Below, piece after piece: positions 1 through 9,710 of a stretch of DNA of 36,916 nt (position 1 is its first letter; the number at the start of each line of letters is the position of its first letter). Position numbers and translations under genes: made by a program. Source of the DNA: Planctomycetota bacterium (GTDB lineage: Bacteria > Planctomycetota > JAJSAM01 > JAJVHW01); NCBI GenBank assembly GCA_021414065.1, contig JAIOPE010000102.1, positions 1 through 36,916 on the forward strand, written 5' to 3'. The notes below the pieces were generated by a model. The model was not told where the DNA came from. It did no database searches and worked only from the letters and a program-made list of their open reading frames with translations.

Positions 1-57
1 GACGTCGGCGAGGTCGCCGAGACCGAGCGCCTCGAGCAACTGGTCGCGGATAGTCAT
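1..57 (-). CDS. start of an unidentified gene (partial, runs off the window)
   Basis: Nineteen codons are visible, beginning MTIRDQLLEALGLG. The ATG overlaps the TGA stop of the upstream mqnC in an ATGA arrangement, which is typical of translationally coupled genes, so this is probably the next gene of the lon-mqnC run. Nothing in the short N-terminus identifies the family. A menaquinone-pathway gene would fit the context, but that is inference only. Confidence 0.5.
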   Translation of the reverse strand, partial: MTIRDQLLEALGLGDLADV

Positions 58-1289
58 CGGCGGCGCGCTCCCTTCGAGATCGGATTGGAGACGGGCGCGG
101 GCCGGACCTGCGCGAACGCTTCGTCCGGCAGGGCCTCGTTGCGCGGGTTCGCGCCGACGACGTCGCGCGTCCGTTCCGGCGCATCGAGGTAGAGCGCCTC
201 GACGGGCTCGTAGTAGAAGTTCCGCTGCTGCGGACGGAAGCCCGCGGCGCGGATCACCGCGCAGAGTTCGGGCGACGTCATCTTGAACGCCACGCCGGCT
301 GAGCTGACCACGTTCTCCTCGATCATCGTGGAGCCCATGTCGTCGCAGCCGAACCAGAGCGCCGTCTGGCCGACCTTCGGGCCCATCGTGACCCAACTCG
401 ACTGGAAGTGCCGCACGTTCTGGATGTAGAGACGCGCGACGGCCAGCGTGCGGAGGTACTCGGCGCCGCCCGCGGACTCCATGCGCTTCAAGGCGTGCGT
501 CGGCTGGAAGGTCCAGCAGATGAAGGCGGTGAACCCCGCGTCGCAGCCGCCGGCCCGCTCGAGGCTCTCTGCCTGGAGCGAGCGGATGCGGTCGAAGTGC
601 TCGACGCGGTCCGCGAGCGTCTCTTTGTGTCCGAACATCATGGTGGCGGTCGTGCGCATGCCGAGGGCGTGCGCCTCGCGGTGGACTTCGAGCCACTGCT
701 CGGTCGTGCACTTGAGCGGAGAGATCGCGTTCCGCGCCGAGTCGGTCAGGATCTCCGCGCCGCCGCCGGGGATCGAGTCGAGGCCGGCTTCGCGGAGTCG
801 CGCGATCACGTCGCGCACCGACATCTTCGAGTTGCGTGCGATCGCCTGGATCTCGGGCGAAGACAGCGCGTGGACGTGAATGCCGTGCGACTTCACGAAC
901 CGCATCAAGTCGGCGTACCACGCGACGTCCCACTCGGGGTGCGTGCCGCCCTGCATGAGCACCTGGTTGCCGCCGAGGGCTTTCGTCTCCTCGATCTTCC
1001 GCGCGAGCGTCGGCTTCGAGAGGAGGTATCCGTCGGCGGCGCCCGGCGCGGCGAAGAAGCTGCAGAACGCGCAGTACGAGTCGCAGATGTTCGAGTAGTT
1101 GACGTTGCGGTCGATGATGTAGCTGACGACCGGCTCGGGGTTGAGCCGCATGCGCACCGCGTGCGCCGCGGCGCCGAGATCCGCCAAGTCGGCGTCTTCG
1201 AGCAACGCGACGCCGTCCGCAGGCGTCAGTGGCCCGCCGCGGACGGCTGTCTTCAGGATGTCATCAATCCGACTCGGGGTCCGGCTCAT
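54..1289 (-). CDS. mqnC: cyclic dehypoxanthinyl futalosine synthase (radical SAM)
   Basis: A 411-residue radical SAM enzyme of the futalosine route to menaquinone. The family closes dehypoxanthine futalosine to the cyclic spiro intermediate using a 4Fe-4S cluster and S-adenosylmethionine. The cluster motif is CDSYCAFC (Cys69, Cys73, Cys76), followed by the family signatures SIPGGGAEIL, TTATMMFGH and a later FQP, which favour MqnC over the related MqnE and CofH/CofG enzymes. The ATG at 1289 is chosen over an in-frame start 16 codons upstream because GAGGAG lies about 7 nt before it. It lies 88 bp downstream of lon on the same strand, and its stop overlaps the next start. It implies a menaquinone-based respiratory chain, which fits the complex I operon at the other end of the window. 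Confidence 0.93.
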   Translation of the reverse strand: MSRTPSRIDDILKTAVRGGPLTPADGVALLEDADLADLGAAAHAVRMRLNPEPVVSYIIDRNVNYSNICDSYCAFCSFFAAPGAADGYLLSKPTLARKIEETKALGGNQVLMQGGTHPEWDVAWYADLMRFVKSHGIHVHALSSPEIQAIARNSKMSVRDVIARLREAGLDSIPGGGAEILTDSARNAISPLKCTTEQWLEVHREAHALGMRTTATMMFGHKETLADRVEHFDRIRSLQAESLERAGGCDAGFTAFICWTFQPTHALKRMESAGGAEYLRTLAVARLYIQNVRHFQSSWVTMGPKVGQTALWFGCDDMGSTMIEENVVSSAGVAFKMTSPELCAVIRAAGFRPQQRNFYYEPVEALYLDAPERTRDVVGANPRNEALPDEAFAQVRPAPVSNPISKGARRR

Positions 1290-1377
1290 CGGCGTCTCCT
1301 CGTTCGAACGGCTCGAACGCGTGACCGACGGTACCACTTCCGCGACCCCAGACCGAGGCGGACCGGGGCCGCGGAGA

Positions 1378-3810
1378 TCACGCCGCGCGCAGGTTCGGCA
1401 CGGGAACGGGCAGCAGCGCGGCGGCCAGCGCCTCCTCCGCCGTGTCCACCGGAATGAAGCGCAGCGCGGCGCGGACGTCGTCGGGGATCTCGTCGAGGTC
1501 CTGCATGTTCCAGCGCGGAACCAGCACGGTCGTGATGCCGGCCCGGTGCGCCGCGAGGACCTTCTCCTTGATGCCGCCGACCGGCAGCACCTTGCCGCGT
1601 AACGTGATCTCGCCGGTCATCGCGACGTCGGAGCGGACGACGCGCCCGGAGAGCGCCGACGCCAGCGCCGTCGCGATCGCGACGCCCGCAGACGGCCCGT
1701 CCTTCGGGGTGGCACCGCCGGGGACGTGAACGTGGATCTCGCGCTCGTCGAGCGTCTCGGCCGCGACGCCGGTGATGTCGGGATGGGCGCGGACCCACGT
1801 GAGCGCGGCCTGAGCCGACTCGCGCATCACCTCGCCGAGCGATCCGGTGATGAGCAGACGGCCGGACCGAGCGGGCGTAGCGGTCGCCTCGACGAACAGG
1901 ATGTCGCCGCCGGACGGCGTCCACGCGAGGCCGGTGACCACGCCCGGGCGGTCCACGCGTTCCGCGCTGTCGAGAGGCGACTTCGGCGGTCCGAGGGAGT
2001 CCGCGAGGTTGGCGTCGGTGATCACCGCCGGTCCCTGACCGTTCGCCACGGCAAGCGCGGCTTTGCGGCAGATCGTCGCGATGCGGCGTTCGAGGCTTCG
2101 CACGCCCGACTCGCGGGTGTGCTGCCGGATCACCGTCCGCAGCGCGTCGTCCGTGATCGAGAGTTCGGCCGGACGCAGCCCACTCGCCTTCGTCTGGCGC
2201 GGAACGATGAACCGTTTCGCGATGACGAGCTTCTCGGCCTCCGTGTAGCCCGCGATCGAGAGCACTTCCATGCGGTCGAAGAGCGGCCAGGGGATGGTGT
2301 CGATCGAGTTCGCGGTGCAGACGAACATCGCACGCGAGAGATCGAACGGCACGCCGAGGTAGCTGTCGGTGAACGCGTGGTTCTGCGCGGGGTCCAGCAA
2401 CTCCAGCAGTGCGGAGGCGGGGTCGCCCTGCACGCCGCGTCCGAGCTTGTCCACCTCGTCGAGGATGAACACCGGGTCGGACGTCTCGGCGCGCCGGAGC
2501 GCCTGGATGATGCGGCCGGGCATCGCGCCGATGTACGTGCGGCGGTGGCCGCGGATCTCGGACTCGTCGTGGACGCCGCCGAGGCTGATGCGCAGGCACT
2601 TCCTGCCGAGCGCGCTGGCGATGGAGTGGGCGAGACTCGTCTTGCCGACGCCGGGAGGGCCGACGAGGCAGAGGATCGGCTCGCGGCCGATGTCGGCGAC
2701 GGCCGTGGTTCCGCCGGTCGCGTCGTTCTCCGCGCCTCGCTCGCGACGGAGCTTCCGCACCGCGAGCGACTCGAGGATGCGGTCCTTCACTTCGTCGAGG
2801 CCGTGGTGGTCCTCGTCGAGCACCGCGCGAGCGGTTTCGACATCGATCGGCAGGTCGGCGGTGGCGGCCCAGGGCAGCTCGGATACCCACTCGAGGTAGG
2901 AACGGATGACGCCGTGTTCCGGCGACGACGACGGCACGCGGCGCAGTCGCGCGAGCTCGCGATCGACCTCCTTCTTCGCCTCCGGCGGGAGCGCGATCTT
3001 CGCGAGGCGCTCGCCCAGGTCGTCGGCCGCGGCTTCGTCGGTTTCGTCGTCGCCGAGCTCCGCGCGGATCGTGCGGAGTTGCTCGCGCAGCACGTACTCG
3101 CGCTGCGCCTTTGTCAGCGTCTCCTGCGTCGCGCTCTCGATCTTCCGGCTCACGTCGCGGACGGCCAGCTCGTGCTGGATGCGCGCCGCGAGCGACCGCA
3201 GCCGCGCGGCGACGGAGTCCATCTCGAGCAGTTCCTGCCGCGCGGCGGAGTCCATCTGCACGTGCGCGCCGATCACCCACGACGTCTGCGCCGGATCGGT
3301 CACTTGCAGAACCGCCGCGGCGAGGATGTCCGGAAGCTCGTCGGAACTCGCGACGAGTTTCGCGAACAGCTCCCGCACCGACGCAGCGAGTCCCTCGGTC
3401 TCCACCGAGGTGTCGGCCGGGTCGGGCGCCGGCACGATGCGGGCCGTCACGAACGGGTCGTCGGAGGCGAACGACTCGATTCGCACGCGTTCGAGGCCCT
3501 GGACGAGAAGCTGCGCAGGCGCGCCGTCCGGCCGGTGGATCTGCCGGATCACGGCGAGCACGCCGACCTTCGCGCAGTCGGCGCTTCCGGCCGGTTGCGT
3601 GGCGCCGTCGCGTTGACGGACGAGGACCATCAGTCGCGAGTCCGTGGCGACGACCGCGTCGATCAGGCGGACCGATCGCTCCTGACCGACCGCCAGCGGC
3701 GCGAACGCGGTCGGCAGGACCACGGTGTCCCGGAGGGGGAGCACCGGAAGGACGTCGGGGAACTGCATCGCGGACCGGGGACTCGATGCGGAGGAGACGG
3801 ACTTCGTCAT
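1378..3810 (-). CDS. lon: ATP-dependent protease Lon
   Basis: About 810 residues, a normal length for bacterial LonA. It degrades misfolded and regulatory proteins in the cytoplasm as a hexamer. Domains in order: LON substrate-binding N-domain (from VLPVLPLRDTVVLP, about residues 15-210), a helical linker, an AAA+ module with Walker A GPPGVGKT near residue 384 and Walker B FILDEVDK, and the C-terminal Ser/Lys protease with Ser707 in DGPSAG and Lys750 in GGIKEK. The frame stays open 128 codons further upstream, but that sequence is basic and unlike Lon, so ATG 3810 is preferred; ATG 3768 (MQFPDVLPV) is a possible shorter start. No CIRCE or HAIR heat-shock operator was recognised upstream. Confidence 0.95.
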   Translation of the reverse strand: MTKSVSSASSPRSAMQFPDVLPVLPLRDTVVLPTAFAPLAVGQERSVRLIDAVVATDSRLMVLVRQRDGATQPAGSADCAKVGVLAVIRQIHRPDGAPAQLLVQGLERVRIESFASDDPFVTARIVPAPDPADTSVETEGLAASVRELFAKLVASSDELPDILAAAVLQVTDPAQTSWVIGAHVQMDSAARQELLEMDSVAARLRSLAARIQHELAVRDVSRKIESATQETLTKAQREYVLREQLRTIRAELGDDETDEAAADDLGERLAKIALPPEAKKEVDRELARLRRVPSSSPEHGVIRSYLEWVSELPWAATADLPIDVETARAVLDEDHHGLDEVKDRILESLAVRKLRRERGAENDATGGTTAVADIGREPILCLVGPPGVGKTSLAHSIASALGRKCLRISLGGVHDESEIRGHRRTYIGAMPGRIIQALRRAETSDPVFILDEVDKLGRGVQGDPASALLELLDPAQNHAFTDSYLGVPFDLSRAMFVCTANSIDTIPWPLFDRMEVLSIAGYTEAEKLVIAKRFIVPRQTKASGLRPAELSITDDALRTVIRQHTRESGVRSLERRIATICRKAALAVANGQGPAVITDANLADSLGPPKSPLDSAERVDRPGVVTGLAWTPSGGDILFVEATATPARSGRLLITGSLGEVMRESAQAALTWVRAHPDITGVAAETLDEREIHVHVPGGATPKDGPSAGVAIATALASALSGRVVRSDVAMTGEITLRGKVLPVGGIKEKVLAAHRAGITTVLVPRWNMQDLDEIPDDVRAALRFIPVDTAEEALAAALLPVPVPNLRAA

Positions 3811-3954
3811 GGGGACCGTGGGACCTTTCGTCCCGAGGCGCGGCCGACGTCGTGTCGGCCGGGCGACTCGGACGACTCCCTGATCGCGAGCAGCGTGCCG
3901 CGATCGCGCGGAGAAGCGTGCGGTGTCCGTCGCGCGTCCGGTTCCACTGGGTCG

Positions 3955-4269
3955 ATGCTCGGATATCACGACCTCGCAGGCTCGCCCGAGCCGTGCCGCC
4001 GCTGCGGTTCGACGTCGGACGACTGCGACTGGCTCACCCGCGAGGCGCGTTGCGCTACGTCCTGCGACGTCTGTCATGGGGGCGGTGCGGCGCGGTGCGG
4101 GCACTGCGACGAAGTCGTGCCGTGCGGGGCGATCGTCGGCCGGAACCCACGACCGGATGCGACGTGCGCATGGATCGGCCTCGCGGCGCTCCACGCCGCG
4201 GGCTGCGCGTGGGCTTCGACCCGCGGCGGCGAGATCGAGCCGTTGGCCGCGGCGTTGCGCCCGATCTGA
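3955..4269 (+). CDS. small Cys-rich protein, possible zinc-binding
   Basis: A 104-codon ORF beginning MLGYHDLAG between the divergent lon and lipoprotein genes. It has a dense cysteine pattern (CRRC, CATSCDVC, CGHC and four more Cys), as in zinc-ribbon or treble-clef modules. Codon choice is strongly G/C at third positions and includes few rare codons, so it looks coding, although GC-rich DNA can mimic this. There is no strong Shine-Dalgarno sequence. No family is recognised. Longer open frames through the same bases on both strands are basic, low-complexity shadows. An alternative is untranslated leader DNA between two divergent genes. Confidence 0.45.
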   Translation: MLGYHDLAGSPEPCRRCGSTSDDCDWLTREARCATSCDVCHGGGAARCGHCDEVVPCGAIVGRNPRPDATCAWIGLAALHAAGCAWASTRGGEIEPLAAALRPI

Positions 4270-4405
4270 TGCGCCGGTGAAACGGCGTTGAACCGAAATC
4301 GGTCCCGGTCCGTTGGGAGGATCTGGGGGACGCTACGCGCACGACCGCTGCGGCCGCGGCGCGCCAGGCGTCCACAGATCGAGGATGCGATCGCGGAGGT
4401 GCTGC

Positions 4406-5833
4406 ATGGTGAATCGGAGCCAGTCCCGTGCACGGAATGGAGCTGCGACGGCCAAGCGGGGAACGATTGCGTTCGCGCTCGCGGCACTCGTAGTGACGAG
4501 TTGCGCCGGGACGCGTTCGGCGGAAGACGTCGCAGAGACGCCCGTCGTTGCCGCGCGCCCGGGCCCGCCGGAACCCATGGACGTGCGTGTCACGGACCTG
4601 CCGGCGGACCTCGTGGACGCGATCGCCGATCGGATCGCCGACCGCGTCGTCGCACGTCTCCAGGGCGGGGCGCAGGCGGCGTCGCGTCCGGGCTCAGCGG
4701 GCGCGCGCGAAGCGTGGAGATCGACCCCCGCGGCGTCGGCGCCGCCGGCCGCCGCCCCGTCTGTCGCAGATCGCCGGCGCGCACCGGTCTCGCCGCCTCC
4801 GGCGGCACCGGCAGCGACCGACGAGGACATCCGCGCCGTCCGCGCGAGCGCTGAAACGGCCCTCGATTGGCTTGCGCGGCACCAAGGCGAAGACGGCATC
4901 TGGTCCGCAGCGCGGAACGGCGGCGAGGCGAGTTACGACGTCGGCGTCTCGGGCCTCGCGATCCTCGCGTTCCTCGGCGCGGGCGAGACGACGGAGACGG
5001 GGCCGCACGCCGAAACCGTGAAGCGCGGCCTGAAGCGCCTCGTGGAGCACCAAGACTCCGAGGGATGCATCGGCCCCCGCACGTCGAGCCACTTCATGTA
5101 CAACCACGCATACGCCGCGCTCGCCGTCACCGAGGCGTACGGGATGACGCAGTCCGCCGTGCTGAAGGTCCCGGCCCAGCGCGCGGTGGATTTCATCCTC
5201 CAGGCGCGCAATCCCTACCTCGGATGGCGCTACGGCATTCGCGACGGCGACAACGACACGAGCACGACGGGACTCATGGTGATGGTGCTCCGATCCGGCA
5301 AGCTGGCGGGACTTGCGATCGACGACGCGGCGTTCACCGGCGCGCTCTCCTGGTTCGACAAGATGACCGAGCCCGAGTACGGGCGAACGGGGTACCAGCA
5401 GCGCGGCGGACCGTCGCCTCGCACGATCGAGTCGATGGCCAAGTTCCCGGCCGACCGCGTCGAGTCAACGACTGCCGTCGCGACGGCGGCGCGCATCTTC
5501 GCGGGCGCCAACCCGGCGCAGGACGAGTGGGTCAAGAAGGGTGCCGACGTCGTCGCAGCGAAGCCGCCGGTGTGGAGCGAGTCCGAGGGATCGATCGACT
5601 TCCACTACTGGTACTGGGGCACGCAGGCCATGTTCCAGAAGGGCGGAACGCACTGGTCGTCGTGGCGGAACCACATGGTCCGGGCGCTCCCGTCGCATCA
5701 GCGCGCAGACGCTGGTGCAGACGAGCGCGGCTCGTGGGACCCGGTGGATGCGTGGAGCGCCGAGGGCGGCCGCGTCTACACGACGGCGATGGGCTGCCTC
5801 ATCTCGGAGATCGTGGGCCGCGCGGGGAAGTAG
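4406..5833 (+). CDS. lipoprotein with alpha/alpha-toroid (prenyltransferase/squalene-oxidase-like) repeats
   Basis: About 475 residues. ATG 4406 is preceded by GGAGGT with 5 nt spacing, which decides the start over upstream in-frame codons. The N-terminus is a lipoprotein signal (basic region, hydrophobic core, then VVTSC with Cys33 as the lipidation site). A Pro/Ala-rich linker runs to about residue 135. The rest has helical toroid repeats with motifs such as ALDWLARHQGEDGIW, YDVGVSGLAILAFLGAGE, YNHAYAALAVTEAYG and NDTSTTGLMVMVLRSG. Such proteins are very common in planctomycetes. The acidic DxDD motif of true terpene cyclases was not seen, so a structural or binding role is more likely than cyclisation. 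It converges with the kinase gene, 40 bp apart. Confidence 0.82.
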   Translation: MVNRSQSRARNGAATAKRGTIAFALAALVVTSCAGTRSAEDVAETPVVAARPGPPEPMDVRVTDLPADLVDAIADRIADRVVARLQGGAQAASRPGSAGAREAWRSTPAASAPPAAAPSVADRRRAPVSPPPAAPAATDEDIRAVRASAETALDWLARHQGEDGIWSAARNGGEASYDVGVSGLAILAFLGAGETTETGPHAETVKRGLKRLVEHQDSEGCIGPRTSSHFMYNHAYAALAVTEAYGMTQSAVLKVPAQRAVDFILQARNPYLGWRYGIRDGDNDTSTTGLMVMVLRSGKLAGLAIDDAAFTGALSWFDKMTEPEYGRTGYQQRGGPSPRTIESMAKFPADRVESTTAVATAARIFAGANPAQDEWVKKGADVVAAKPPVWSESEGSIDFHYWYWGTQAMFQKGGTHWSSWRNHMVRALPSHQRADAGADERGSWDPVDAWSAEGGRVYTTAMGCLISEIVGRAGK

Positions 5834-5849
5834 CGCCGCAGCGGAACGT

Positions 5850-5897
5850 CTACCGCCCGTCCAGGCGGATCTCCTACCTACCGTCTAGGCGGATCTC
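5850..5897 (-). repeat. 24-bp tandem duplication of a gene end including its stop
   Basis: Two adjacent 24-bp copies (5874-5897 and 5850-5873, three mismatches) each encode EIR-LDGR-stop in the frame of the kinase gene. The kinase ends at the first stop; the second copy repeats the last seven residues and a second TAG directly after it. Confidence 0.85.
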
Positions 5898-7604
5898 CAT
5901 CGTCCCGTGGCCCGGTTGCGGGGACTCCGTCGCCTTCGACGTGAGGCCGTAGCGCTTCTCCAGGTCGGCCTCGTGCTCCTGCCACCAGTAGCGGGCCTTG
6001 TCTCGGTTCCACTCGCCGAACGAGCGGCACCACTCGAGTTCGCGGGAGAGGGCGTTCGCGCTCTTCGGGCGGCGCTCGGGGTCCTTCTCGAGGCACGCGA
6101 GCAGGGCCTTCTCGATGTCGGGCAGGATTTCGCGCTCGCACTTCTCGGACGGCGCGACGGGGACCTCCTTCGTGTGTTGGTGGAACAACTCCACGACGGT
6201 CTTGCCCTCGAACGGCGGCTTGCCGCAGAGGAGCAGGTAGCCGATCGCGCCGAGTGAGTAGAGGTCACTCCGCGCGTCCACGCTCTCGGGGCGAAGGAAC
6301 GCCTCGGGGGCCATGTAGGTCGGCGTGCCGAGCATCGCGCCGGTCGCGGAGAGCTTCACGGCTTCGTCGGAGCGGCGGTCCATCACGAGCCCGAAGTCGA
6401 GCACCTTCACCACGTCGAACGCGCCGCCCGCCCGGCAGAGGACGATGTTCTCGGGCTTGATGTCGCGGTGGATGAGGCCGAGTTCGTGCGCCTCGTTGAG
6501 CGACCCGCAGACCTGCTGCAGGATGAAGATGACGCGGCCCTCGTCGAGCGGGCCGTGGTCGGCCACGAACTTGTCGAGCGTGATCCCGACCAGGTACTCC
6601 ATCGCGTAGTAGAAGGTCCCGCCCGGCGTGCGGCCGAAGTCGAAAATCTGCACGGTATTCGGGTGGGTCAGGCGGCTCGTGCTCTGCACCTCGCGCTCGA
6701 AGCGGGCGATCGCGTGCTCGCTGTTGACGTCCGGGCGCAGGAGCTTCACGGCGGTCGGCCGGCGGAGCAGTGCGTGGCGCGCGAGATAGACCTCGCCCAT
6801 GCCGCCTTGGCCCACGCGCCGGATGAGCGTGTACTGACCGAGCGTGCGGACCTTGCTTTCAGTCTCTCGTGCGCGGCTCAACGCGGCCGCGTCGCGCCGG
6901 GCGATCCAGACGGCGACGCCCGCCGCGGCGGCGCCGAGCGCGGCCAGTGCCGTGAACGCGAAGACGATCGGACGCAGCGGGCCGTAGGCTTCCGCCATCT
7001 CGATCTCGACCGCCACGCCGAGGTTCGCGTCGGGTACCCACGTCCACGCGCCGACCACCGGCACGCCGCGCGCGCCGGTGTAACCCTCGACGTCGAACCC
7101 AGGTCGACCGATCGTGGCGAGGCCGGCGGCCTTCGTCAGCGGCATCGACTTGCGGGCGAGTGTCGGAGTTGCGCCGGTCGTCAGGTCCACGCCCGGATCG
7201 CGCACGTCGATCGCGCCGACGCCCACGGACGTCCGGAGGACCGCGTCGAACCGCGACGGCGCGACGAGGCGGGCGTCGGCGTCGAAGATCAACGTCTCGC
7301 CGGTCGCGCCTGGGATGCCGACGGTGGCGACCTTTGCGAGGGCTGCGTTGCGCGCGGCGTCGTCCGCGGATGCGGTAGCCGCCAAGCGCACGGCGTTCGC
7401 CTGCGCCGCGACGAGCGCGCGGAGGTCCTCGCCGAGGCGTTCGCGGAGCGACGAGCGCGCGGCGAGGTAGATCCAGCAGCAGACGCCGATCGAGAGCGCC
7501 GCGGCGACAGCGGGGCCCAGCCATCGCGCGCGGCGCAGCCCGAATCGCGACGTGGAACCGGAATTGGCGCCGCCGCCGTCGCTGCTGATCGTCGCCATCT
7601 CCAT
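5874..7604 (-). CDS. membrane Ser/Thr protein kinase with extracytoplasmic Cache-like sensor
   Basis: About 576 residues. Order: a short cytoplasmic N-terminus, TM1 (around WLGPAVAAALSIGVCCW), an extracytoplasmic domain of about 150 residues, TM2 (PIVFAFTALAALGAAAAGVA), then a Hanks-type kinase from about residue 258. Kinase motifs are complete: GQGGMGEV loop, AVKLL lysine, HRDIKPEN with catalytic Asp381, DFG, and APE in TYMAPEAF. The periplasmic part ends GAWTWVPDANLGVAVEIEM, typical of dCache sensors, so it probably binds a small ligand and signals by phosphorylation. ATG 7604 is the first Met before TM1. The frame stays open far upstream, through palindromic repeats and antisense to ispG, which is not credible as protein. 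The substrate is unknown. Confidence 0.88.
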   Translation of the reverse strand: MEMATISSDGGGANSGSTSRFGLRRARWLGPAVAAALSIGVCCWIYLAARSSLRERLGEDLRALVAAQANAVRLAATASADDAARNAALAKVATVGIPGATGETLIFDADARLVAPSRFDAVLRTSVGVGAIDVRDPGVDLTTGATPTLARKSMPLTKAAGLATIGRPGFDVEGYTGARGVPVVGAWTWVPDANLGVAVEIEMAEAYGPLRPIVFAFTALAALGAAAAGVAVWIARRDAAALSRARETESKVRTLGQYTLIRRVGQGGMGEVYLARHALLRRPTAVKLLRPDVNSEHAIARFEREVQSTSRLTHPNTVQIFDFGRTPGGTFYYAMEYLVGITLDKFVADHGPLDEGRVIFILQQVCGSLNEAHELGLIHRDIKPENIVLCRAGGAFDVVKVLDFGLVMDRRSDEAVKLSATGAMLGTPTYMAPEAFLRPESVDARSDLYSLGAIGYLLLCGKPPFEGKTVVELFHQHTKEVPVAPSEKCEREILPDIEKALLACLEKDPERRPKSANALSRELEWCRSFGEWNRDKARYWWQEHEADLEKRYGLTSKATESPQPGHGTMEIRLDGR

Positions 7605-7652
7605 GCGCCGGGATGCTACTCGCGAGACCTTGCGGCGGCCTGCTCGGAGCCC

Positions 7653-7861
7653 GGGGACGGTCCCCAAAAACTCAAAAACTCCGCGGGGAGTCCCGGGGAC
7701 GGTCCTCACAAACTCACAAACTCCGCGGTGCCTGCTGGGTGAGTCCAACGCTCCCGAAGGAGTTTCTGAGTTTCTGAGGACCGTCCCCTTCGCCGCCGCG
7801 GTCTCCGCCGGGGGGATGCCGACGCTGCCGAGGGAGTTTGTGAGTTTTTGGGGACCGTCCC

Positions 7862-7862
<1 letters not shown>
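7653..7862 (-). repeat. nested REPIN-like palindromic repeat cluster
   Basis: Four 30-bp arms built on the hairpin GGGGACGGTCCCC followed by AAAAACTCAAAAACTCC-like sequence. Two point one way (7653-7682, 7695-7724) and two the other (7759-7788, 7833-7862). The inner pair makes a 94-bp inverted-repeat unit with a 34-bp spacer; the outer pair encloses it. The cluster starts at the last base of the ispG stop codon and fills most of the 257 bp to the kinase start. Such hairpins are typical of REP sequences moved by TnpA-REP (RAYT) Y1 enzymes; no such enzyme is in the window. It may terminate or attenuate ispG transcripts. Confidence 0.88.
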
Positions 7863-9679
<1,817 letters not shown>

Positions 9680-9710
9680 CCGGAGAGACTCGGGCACTGG
9701 GCCTACTTTT

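Noticed and set aside
1726..4269. 847-codon plus-strand open frame across lon
   Set aside because: It is antisense to lon, Arg/Asp-rich and low in complexity, typical of GC-rich shadow frames. Only its last part (3955-4269) has a distinct coding look and is reported separately.
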